Position numbers and translations under genes: made by a program. 64,000 bases of DNA, taken from positions 19,432,309 through 19,496,308 of the forward strand of contig CM056395.1 of assembly GCA_029718625.1 (NCBI GenBank), in the 5' to 3' direction. Within the stretch, counting starts at the first letter, position 1. Every line of letters begins with the position of its first letter. Origin of the DNA: Synaphobranchus kaupii (lineage: Eukaryota > Chordata > Actinopteri > Anguilliformes > Synaphobranchidae). This document shows positions 60,001 through 64,000 of this stretch, one piece after another. The notes beneath the pieces are model-generated. The model worked only from the letters and a program-made list of their open reading frames with translations. It did no database searches and had not been told where the DNA came from.

Positions 60001-63000
60001 TACGAATTCAGCCCCCACTACAACAGCAGCACCCTCTACAACTGCAGCACCAACAACAACTGCAGCCCCCACTACAAATGCAACCCAAACTACAACTGCA
60101 GTTCCCACTACAACTGCAGCCCTCACTACAACTGCAGCCCCCACTACAACTGCAGCTTCCATTACAACTGCAGCCCCCACTACAACTACAGCCCCCACTA
60201 CAACAGCAGCCTCCACTAAAACAGCATCTCCTGCTGCAACTGCAGCTCACACTACAACTGCAGCACAAACAACAACTGCAGTCCCAACTACAACTTCAGC
60301 CTCTACAACAGCATCTCCCACTACAACTGCAGCACCAACAACAACTGCAGTCCCAACTACAACTTCAGCATCTACAACAGCATCTCCCACTACAACTGCA
60401 GCACCCACTACAACTGCAGAGCCAACTACAACTGCAGCTCCCACTACAAATTCAGCCCCCACTACAACAGCAGCGCCCTCTACAACGGCAGCACCAACAA
60501 CAACTTCAGCCCCCGCCTCAACTGTAGCTCTCACTACATCAGCAGCCTCCACTACAACTGCAGCCCACACTACAACAGCAGCCCCCACTACAACTGCAAC
60601 CCTCACTATAACTGCAGCTCCAACTACGAATTCAGCCCCCACTACAACAGCAGCCCCCAGTACAACTGCAGCTCCCACTACAACTGCAACCCTCACTACA
60701 ACTGCAGCTCCAACTACGAATTCAGCCCCCACTACAACAGCAGCACCCTCTACAACTGCAGCACCAACAACAACTGCAGCCCCCACTACAAATGCAACCC
60801 AAACTACAACTGCAGTTCCCACTACAACTGCAGCCCTCACTACAACTGCAGCCCCCACTACAACTGCAGCTTCCATTACAACTGCAGCCCCCACTACAAC
60901 TACAGCCCCCACTACAACAGCAGCCTCCACTAAAACAGCATCTCCTGCTGCAACTGCAGCTCACACTACAACTGCAGCACAAACAACAACTGCAGTCCCA
61001 ACTACAACTTCAGCCTCTACAACAGCATCTCCCACTACAACTGCAGCACCAACAACAACTGCAGTCCCAACTACAACTTCAGCATCTACAACAGCATCTC
61101 CCACTACAACTGCAGCACCCACTACAACTGCAGAGCCAACTACAACTGCAGCTCCCACTACAAATTCAGCCCCCACTACAACAGCAGCGCCCTCTACAAC
61201 GGCAGCACCAACAACAACTTCAGCCCCCGCCTCAACTGTAGCTCTCACTACATCAGCAGCCTCCACTACAACTGCAGCCCACACTACAACAGCAGCCCCC
61301 ACTACAACTGCAACCCTCACTATAACTGCAGCTCCAACTACGAATTCAGCCCCCACTACAACAGCAGCCCCCACTACAACTGCAGCTCCCACTACAACTG
61401 CAGCCCTCACTACAACTGCAGCCCCCACTACAACTGCAGCTCCCATTACAACTGAAGCCCCCAGTACAACTACAGCCCCCACTACAACAGCAGCCTCCAC
61501 TAAAACAGCATCTCCCGCTGCAACTGCAGCTCACACTACAACTGCAGCACCAACAACAACTGCAGTCCCAACTACAACTTCAGCCTCTACAACAGCATTT
61601 CCCACTACAACTGCAGCACCCACTACAACTGCAGAACCAACTACAAATGCAGCTCCCACTACGAATTCAGCCCCCACTACAACAGCAGCACCCTCTACAA
61701 CTGCAGCACCAACAACAACTGCAGCCCCAACTACAACTTCAGCCCCCGCCTCAACTGTATCTCCCACTACATCAGCAGCCTCCACTACAACTGCAGCCCA
61801 CACTACAACAGCAGCCCCCACTACAACTGCAGCTCCCACTACAACTGCAGCCCTCACTACAACTGCAGCCCCCACTACAACTGCAGCCCCCACTACAACT
61901 GCTGCACCCATTACAACAGCAGCACCAAGTAGAACTGCATCCCCAACTACAACTGCAGCTCCCCCTACATCAGCAGCCTCCACTACAACTGCAGCCCCCA
62001 CTAAAACAGCCCCTACTACAACTGCAGCCCCAACAAAAATCGCAGCTCCCACTACACCTGAAGCTCCAAGTGGAACTGCAGCGCCAAGTACAACTGCAGC
62101 TCCCACTACAACCACATCACCCACTACAACCACCACTACAACTGCTGTCCATACTACAACTCCAGCACCCACTACAACAGCAGCCTCTACTACAACAGCA
62201 TCTCCCACTACAACTGCAGCACCCACTACAACTGCAGAACCAACTACAACAGCAGCTCCCACTACGAATTCAGCCCCCACTACAACAGCAGCACCCTGTA
62301 CAACTGCAGCACCAACCACAACTGCAGCCCCAACTACAACTTCAGCCCCCGCGTCAACTGCAGCTCCCACTACATCAGCAGCCTCCACTACAACTGCAGC
62401 CCACACTACAACTGCAGCTCCAACTACGAATTCAGCCCCCACTACAACAGCAGCACCCTCTACAACTGCAGCACCAACAACAACTGCAGCCCCCACTACA
62501 AATGCAACCCAAACTACAACTGCAGTTCCCACTACAACTGCAGCCCTCACTACAACTGCAGCCCCCACTACAACTGCAGCTTCCATTACAACTGCAGCCC
62601 CCACTACAACTACAGCCCCCACTACAACAGCAGCCTCCACTAAAACAGCATCTCCTGCTGCAACTGCAGCTCACACTACAACTGCAGCACAAACAACAAC
62701 TGCAGTCCCAACTACAACTTCAGCCTCTACAACAGCATCTCCCACTACAACTGCAGCACCAACAACAACTGCAGTCCCAACTACAACTTCAGCATCTACA
62801 ACAGCATCTCCCACTACAACTGCAGCACCCACTACAACTGCAGAACCAACTAAAACTGCAGCTCCCACTACAAATTCAGCCCCCACTACAACAGCAGCGC
62901 CCTCTACAACTGCAGCACCAACAACAACTTCAGCCCCCGCCTCAACTGTAGCTCTCACTACATCAGCAGCCTCCACTACAACTGCAGCCCACACTACAAC

Positions 63001-64000
63001 AGCAGCCCCCACTACAACTGCAACCCTCACTATAACTGCAGCTCCAACTACGAATTCAGCCCCCACTACAACAGCAGCCCCCAGTACAACTGCAGCTCCC
63101 ACTACAACTGCAACCCTCACTACAACTGCAGCTCCAACTACGAATTCAGCCCCCACTACAACAGCAGCACCCTCTACAACTGCAGCACCAACAACAACTG
63201 CAGCCCCCACTACAAATGCAACCCAAACTACAACTGCAGTTCCCACTACAACTGCACCCATTACAACCGCAGCCCCCACTACAACTACAGCCCCCACTAC
63301 AACAGCAGCCTCTACTAAAACAGCATCACCCGCTGCAACTGCAGCTCCCACTACAACTGCAGCACCAACAACAACTGCAGCCCCAACTACAACTGCAGCC
63401 CTCACGACAACTGCAGCCCTAACTACAACTGCAGCCCCCACGACAACTGCAGCTCCCATTACAACAGCAGCACCAAGTACAACTGCATCCCCAACTACAA
63501 CTGCAGCTCCCACTACATCAGCAGCCTCCACTACAACTGCAGCCCCCACTAAAACAGCCCCTACTACAACTGCAGCCACAACAAAAATTGCAGCTCCCAC
63601 TACACCTGAAGCTCCAAGTGGAACTGCAGCCCCAAGTACAACCGCAGCTCCCACTACAACTGCAGCCCTCACTACAACTGCAGCCCCCACTACAACTGCA
63701 GCTCCCATTACAACTGCAGCCCCCAGTACAACTACAGCCCCCACTACAACAGCAGCCTCCACTAAAACAGCATCTCCCGCTGCAACTGCAGCTCACACTA
63801 CAACTGCAGCACCAACAACAACTGCAGTCCCAACTACAACTTCAGCCTCTACAACAGCATTTCCCACTACAACTGCAGCACCCACTACAACTGCAGAACC
63901 AACTACAAATGCAGCTCCCACTACAAATTCAGCCCCCACTACAACAGCAGCACCCTCTACAACTGCAGCACCAACAACAACTGCAGCCCCAACTACAACT
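2..64000 (+). CDS. Giant mucin-like Thr/Ala/Pro-repeat protein, internal part (both ends outside window)
   Basis: The frame beginning at base 2 is open across the window, giving 21,333 codons of imperfect TTTAAP repeats. In every line I sampled the phase is unchanged. The stop-like triplets I met are out of frame (ACT-AAA, ACT-ATA, AGT-AGA, CCA-ATA, GTA-GCT, CCT-GAA). The other two + frames are broken repeatedly: one at each ACT-AAA, the other at CCA-ATA, ACT-ATA and GTA-GCT. No start, signal peptide or membrane segment is present. In-frame Met occurs only at codons about 11,505 and 16,980, both internal. Composition is dominated by Thr, Ala and Pro, with scattered Ser, Glu, Lys, His, Leu, Val and Asn, four Cys, and no Tyr or Trp noticed. 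Clustered Thr with Pro is the hallmark of mucin-type O-glycosylated domains, so a secreted or surface gel-forming or coat protein is inferred. The unglycosylated mass of this part would be roughly 1.9 MDa. A non-coding minisatellite is the main alternative. No family can be assigned. Confidence 0.8.
118..1488 (+). repeat. Unit A, copy A0 (1,371 bp, internally deleted)
   Basis: This is the left-most copy of the 1,620-bp A unit. It aligns with A1 at an offset of 6,117 up to about base 334, and at 6,366 after that. The missing 249 bp (83 codons) removes the P-K-A-P-S-G marker found in the other A copies. Bases 1-117 align with 6,118-6,234, the tail of the preceding B-type unit. The coding frame continues through the deletion. 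Confidence 0.85.
821..2050 (+). repeat. 1,230-bp tandem duplication, first copy
   Basis: Bases 821-2,050 match 2,051-3,280 almost perfectly and the two copies abut directly. The right end of each copy is followed by different sequence (GCAGAACCA after the first, GCAGCCTCT after the second). The period is 410 codons, so the frame is kept. The copy spans the right part of A0 and the left part of B0. Confidence 0.85.
1489..6234 (+). repeat. Expanded B-type region B0 (about 4.7 kb instead of 1,386 bp)
   Basis: B0 lies between A0 and A1, where a single 1,386-bp B unit would be expected. It is enlarged by the 1,230-bp duplication at 2,051-3,280, by a third partial copy at about 4,148-5,230, and by an 18-bp unit duplication near 3,415. 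It lacks the K/E-A-P-S-G marker. All internal changes keep the TTTAAP frame. Confidence 0.7.
2051..3280 (+). repeat. 1,230-bp tandem duplication, second copy
   Basis: This is the direct repeat of 821-2,050. Removing it would restore collinearity with 8,417 onward: 3,281 aligns with 8,417, which equals the 6,366 offset minus 1,230. It is therefore an insertion relative to the other B units. A further partial copy lies at about 4,148-5,230, matching 1,880-2,962 at an offset of 2,268. Confidence 0.85.
6235..7854 (+). repeat. Unit A, copy A1 (1,620 bp)
   Basis: This is a complete 1,620-bp higher-order unit (540 codons). It begins CACTACAACAGCAGCCCC and ends in GCAGCCTC. It carries the marker motif (GTGGAAC at 6,684) and the seven-Thr run followed by A-V-H. 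It is near-identical to A2, A3 and A5, with the same ends. Confidence 0.85.
7855..9240 (+). repeat. Unit B, copy B1 (1,386 bp)
   Basis: This 462-codon unit begins CACTACAACTGCAGCCCAC and has no P-K-A-P-S-G marker. It matches B2 at an offset of 4,626 and the left part of B3. It includes ACAACGGCAGCCCTC and two TKTA units. Confidence 0.85.
9241..10860 (+). repeat. Unit A, copy A2 (1,620 bp)
   Basis: A2 matches A1 at an offset of 3,006 and is directly followed by another A unit (A3), so A is tandemly duplicated here with no B between. The marker is at 9,690. Confidence 0.87.
10861..12480 (+). repeat. Unit A, copy A3 (1,620 bp)
   Basis: A3 is an exact-length tandem partner of A2. Both end in CATCAGCAGCCTC, at 10,860 and 12,480. 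It also starts the second round of a 4,626-bp super-unit (A B A at 6,235-10,860, repeated from 10,861). The marker is at 11,310. Confidence 0.87.
12481..13866 (+). repeat. Unit B, copy B2 (1,386 bp)
   Basis: B2 aligns with B1 at an offset of 4,626 with no net length change. A local difference at about 13,621 (CCCACTACA where B1 has CCCGCTGCA) replaces P-A-A with P-T-T. The frame is kept. Confidence 0.85.
13867..15372 (+). repeat. Unit A, copy A4 (truncated, 36-bp internal deletion)
   Basis: A4 matches A2 from its start. It lacks 36 bp (12 codons, the TLTTTAAHTTTA-type segment) near 14,660 and then diverges near 15,372. The marker is at 14,316. The in-frame loss looks like slippage between neighbouring 18-bp units. 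Confidence 0.8.
15373..17094 (+). repeat. Spacer module E1 plus a B-type tail
   Basis: Bases from about 15,240 to 16,440 match about 19,503-20,690 at an offset of 4,263 and carry a marker at 16,218. The following stretch up to 17,094 matches the right end of B2 at an offset of 3,228. The spacer is therefore assembled from pieces found elsewhere in the array and holds no unique sequence. Confidence 0.7.
17095..18714 (+). repeat. Unit A, copy A5 (1,620 bp)
   Basis: A5 has exactly 1,620 bp between the same boundary words as A1-A3 and matches A3 at an offset of 6,234. In the marker region it reads ATCGCATCTCCC where the other A copies read ATTGCAGCTCCC (I-A-S-P instead of I-A-A-P). The marker is at 17,544. 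Confidence 0.85.
18715..19550 (+). repeat. Unit B, copy B3 (truncated at right)
   Basis: B3 matches B2 at an offset of 6,234 up to about 19,550, then switches into the E-type module. Confidence 0.78.
19551..20690 (+). repeat. Spacer module E2
   Basis: E2 matches E1 at an offset of 4,263. It carries a marker at 20,481 in which G-T-A-A-P has become G-T-T-A-P, and it lacks the 18-bp T-T-S-P-T-T unit just downstream. A unit near 19,757 reads ACTAAAATAGCA (T-K-I-A). Confidence 0.7.
20691..22000 (+). repeat. Transitional repeat stretch between zones I and II
   Basis: This is continuous TTTAAP-type coding with A- and B-like unit order (TTTTAHTATAA, AVPTTTSAS, TKTA). I could not assign it to one of the clean higher-order copies. 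The frame is open throughout and nothing else is seen. Confidence 0.6.
22915..24780 (+). repeat. 1,866-bp sub-unit, copy 1
   Basis: This is directly adjacent to an essentially identical copy at 24,781-26,646 (622 codons each). It carries two closely spaced markers, at 23,736 and 23,913 (177 bp apart), both in the form T-T-K-A-P-S-G rather than T-P-K-A-P-S-G. Confidence 0.82.
24781..26646 (+). repeat. 1,866-bp sub-unit, copy 2
   Basis: This is the tandem partner of copy 1, with markers at 25,602 and 25,779. The right boundary is sharp: GCAGAACCA follows at 26,647, where copy 1 is followed by GCAGCCCTC. Confidence 0.82.
28013..32158 (+). repeat. 6,012-bp super-unit, second copy (4,146 bp, one 1,866-bp sub-unit fewer)
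   Basis: Bases 28,013-30,792 match 22,001-24,780 (offset 6,012), and 28,927-32,158 match 24,781-28,012 (offset 4,146). The two offsets differ by exactly 1,866, so this copy has one sub-unit (28,927-30,792) where the first has two. Markers are at 28,254, 29,748, 29,925 and 31,296. Confidence 0.8.
31969..33605 (+). repeat. 1,866-bp sub-unit, fourth (partial) copy
   Basis: This matches 28,927 onward at an offset of 3,042 and diverges near 33,605. Markers are at 32,790 and 32,967. It differs from its relatives by scattered single bases, such as ACCCCC for GCCCCC near 32,890 (A to T). Confidence 0.72.
33606..38270 (+). repeat. Zone III modules of about 1.4 kb
   Basis: Markers at 33,999, 35,442, 36,831 and 38,271 divide this stretch into modules of 1,443, 1,389 and 1,440 bp, all multiples of 3. 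The first two are clearly related, with an offset of 1,389 or 1,425 on either side of a 36-bp indel. The marker changes from P-K-A-P to P-E-A-P between 33,999 and 35,442. An in-frame ATG at 34,514 replaces the usual ACG in a TNSA unit. Confidence 0.7.
38271..44358 (+). repeat. Zone III/IV array with a 2,745-bp duplication
   Basis: About 38,270-39,520 matches about 41,015-42,265 at an offset of 2,745 bp (915 codons). Shared rare words include GCCTTCACTACA (A-F-T-T, 38,690 and 41,435) and CTCAATACA (L-N-T, Asn codons 39,281 and 42,026). Markers are at 38,271, 38,910, 40,089, 41,016, 41,655, 42,438 and 43,611. From about 38,769 the P-S-T-T-A-S-P unit becomes P-S-R-T-A-S-P. Confidence 0.68.
44359..50859 (+). 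repeat. 6,501-bp super-unit, first copy
   Basis: The left boundary word at 44,359 recurs at 50,860, exactly where this copy ends (2,167 codons). It contains markers at 44,790, 45,963, 46,692 and 48,870, the first N-A-T sequon (Asn codon at 47,159), and one Cys codon at 49,097. It also contains a private 282-bp tandem duplication. Confidence 0.78.
50081..50644 (+). repeat. 282-bp tandem duplication (two copies)
   Basis: Bases 50,081-50,362 are repeated at 50,363-50,644 (94 codons). The corresponding place in the second super-unit (from about 57,737) has only one copy: the offset drops from 7,656 to 7,374 across it. The duplication is therefore private to this copy, or was lost from the other. 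Confidence 0.8.
50860..58263 (+). repeat. 6,501-bp super-unit, second copy, enlarged
   Basis: This matches the first copy at an offset of 6,501 up to about 52,605 and at 7,656 from about 53,760. The difference of 1,155 bp is an internal duplication. It then follows 7,374 after the 282-bp difference and diverges near 58,263. An 18-bp unit (T-A-E-P-T-T) is missing near 52,615. Markers are at 51,291, 52,464, 53,619, 54,348 and 56,508. Confidence 0.77.
51470..53768 (+). repeat. 1,155-bp internal tandem duplication (approximate ends)
   Basis: Sequence from about 51,630 matches sequence from about 52,785 at an offset of 1,155 bp (385 codons). To the left of the 18-bp deletion near 52,615 the spacing is 1,173. 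Only this part of the array contains the duplication; the first super-unit has a single copy near 45,188-46,104. The ends are approximate. Confidence 0.7.
56844..59981 (+). repeat. 3,138-bp tandem duplication, first copy
   Basis: This abuts its partner at 59,982-63,119, and a third copy begins at 63,120 before breaking off near 63,256. It contains a 714-bp sub-unit (238 codons) at 56,844-57,557 and again at 59,268-59,981. The marker is at 58,932 and the Cys codon at 59,159. It overlaps the right end of the 6,501-bp family, so the two levels of duplication are nested. Confidence 0.8.
59268..61370 (+). repeat. Three tandem 714-bp units
   Basis: Units at 59,268-59,981, 59,982-60,695 and 60,696-about 61,370 are near-identical (238 codons each; the last is slightly short). 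Each holds a T-N-A-T-Q unit with an N-glycosylation sequon. Related copies lie at 56,844, 57,558, 62,406 and near 49,188. Confidence 0.8.
59982..63119 (+). repeat. 3,138-bp tandem duplication, second copy
   Basis: This is collinear with 56,844-59,981 with no net length change (1,046 codons). The marker at 62,070 and the Cys codon at 62,297 lie exactly 3,138 bp from their partners. One difference is ACAACAGCA near 61,915, where the first copy has ACAAAAGCA. Confidence 0.82.
63257..63660 (+). repeat. Chimeric block of left-type units near the right edge
   Basis: At 63,256 the third 3,138-bp copy is replaced by units typical of zones I-III: P-S-T-T-A-S-P instead of P-S-R-T-A-S-P at 63,477, GCATCACCCGCTGC as near 9,400, and ACAAAAATTGCAGC as in the A units. 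The marker at 63,618 nevertheless has the right-type Glu. From about 63,660 the sequence again matches right-type units (47,762 onward). Confidence 0.65.
63661..64000 (+). repeat. Right-edge repeat, open at window end
   Basis: This right-type array matches 47,762 onward, with CCCAGTACA (P-S-T), then TKTA, AVPTTTSAS, GCATTTCCC (A-F-P) and TNSA units. The last complete codon ends exactly at base 64,000, so the protein continues beyond the window. Confidence 0.75.

Larger units (their letters stand above)
6651..63680 (+). repeat. Recurring marker motif P-(K/E)-A-P-S-G-T-A-A-P plus seven-Thr run and A-V-H (about 41 copies)
   Basis: Each copy reads T-K-I-A-A-P-T-T-P-(K/E)-A-P-S-G-T-A-A-P-S-T-T, then usually T-T-S-P, seven Thr in a row, and A-V-H. 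The GTGGAAC word was found at 6,684; 9,690; 11,310; 14,316; 16,218; 17,544; 20,481; 22,242; 23,736; 23,913; 25,602; 25,779; 27,150; 28,254; 29,748; 29,925; 31,296; 32,790; 32,967; 33,999; 35,442; 36,831; 38,271; 38,910; 40,089; 41,016; 41,655; 42,438; 43,611; 44,790; 45,963; 46,692; 48,870; 51,291; 52,464; 53,619; 54,348; 56,508; 58,932; 62,070 and 63,618. It is the only recurrent segment with Gly and is among the few charged ones. Its role is unknown; a spacer, processing or recognition site is possible but not shown. Confidence 0.85.
1..64000 (+). repeat. 18-bp minisatellite array (ACTACAACTGCAGCCCCC and variants)
   Basis: The whole window is built from an 18-bp unit encoding TTTAAP, with a minority of units shortened or altered. 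Common variants are GCAGCTCCC, GCAGCACCA and GCAGCCCTC (AAL), GCAGCCCAC (AAH), GCAGTCCCA (AVP), GCAGAACCA (AEP), ACGAATTCAGCC (TNSA), ACTAAAACAGCA (TKTA) and TCCACTACA (AAST). Many differences are synonymous at the third codon position (GCC/GCA/GCT, CCC/CCA, ACT/ACA). The + strand unit is 9 C, 5 A, 2 T and 2 G, so the region has extreme strand asymmetry. No unique sequence interrupts the array anywhere. Confidence 0.97.

Noticed and set aside
1..64000. CRISPR array or other repeat-spacer system
   Set aside because: The repeats are contiguous 18-bp coding units without unique spacers, leader or cas genes.
1..64000. Purely non-coding satellite DNA
   Set aside because: It cannot be excluded, but the stop-free frame, the absence of small indels and the many synonymous third-base differences favour coding sequence.
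1..64000. Antifreeze glycoprotein polyprotein
   Set aside because: Those are built on Ala-Ala-Thr tripeptides with cleavable spacers. Here the unit is TTTAAP with three adjacent Thr and regular Pro, so the resemblance is only compositional.
1..64000. G-quadruplexes on the - strand (GGGGG runs)
   Set aside because: The G runs are about 13 bases apart, longer than the loops of canonical quadruplexes, and are interrupted in many variant units.
1..64000. Introns within the array
   Set aside because: GT and AG dinucleotides occur within the units, but no segment departs from the in-frame repeat and no polypyrimidine-branch pattern stands out. Splicing between repeat units cannot be judged from sequence alone.

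Overview
The whole 64 kb window is one tandem-repeat field, and the best reading is that it lies inside a single giant exon or open reading frame. On the + strand, the frame starting at base 2 reads as endless variations of Thr-Thr-Thr-Ala-Ala-Pro (codons ACT ACA ACT GCA GCC CCC). It enters open at the left edge and is still open at base 64,000. That is 21,333 codons with no stop found, no start and no visible intron. The product would be a mucin-like, Thr/Ala/Pro-rich polypeptide, expected to be densely O-glycosylated and extracellular. No conventional gene, RNA gene, promoter, terminator, mobile element or CRISPR array was found.

The organism cannot be named from this sequence. A repeat-encoded Thr/Pro-rich protein of this size points to a eukaryote, most likely an animal. 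CpG is scarce, and differences between repeat copies often look like CpG decay (ACG/ATG, CCCGC/CCTGC, ATCGC/ATTGC), which would fit a methylated genome. This is inference.

Layout. The base unit is 18 bp (6 codons), with variant units that carry single changes. These variants form fingerprints that reveal nested higher-order repeats. (I) 1-20.7 kb is built from a 1,620-bp unit 'A' and a 1,386-bp unit 'B' in the order A0, expanded B0, A1 B1 A2 A3 B2 A4, a spacer, A5 B3. (II) 22.0-33.6 kb is a 6,012-bp tandem duplication containing a 1,866-bp sub-unit. (III) 34-42.4 kb holds modules of about 1.4 kb and a 2,745-bp duplication. (IV) 44.4-58.3 kb is a 6,501-bp tandem duplication with further 1,155-bp and 282-bp internal duplications. 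(V) 56.8-63.1 kb is an exact 3,138-bp tandem duplication built on 714-bp units. A short block at 63.26-63.66 kb looks like types from much further left.

Every period and every indel measured is a multiple of 3, so duplication and deletion have never broken the frame. One less repetitive motif (P-K/E-A-P-S-G-T-A-A-P, followed by a run of seven Thr and A-V-H) recurs about 41 times from 6.7 kb to the right edge and serves as a module marker. Its Lys is replaced by Glu in every copy to the right of about 34 kb. N-glycosylation sequons and the only four cysteines are also regionally restricted. The encoded protein therefore has zones, even though it looks monotonous.
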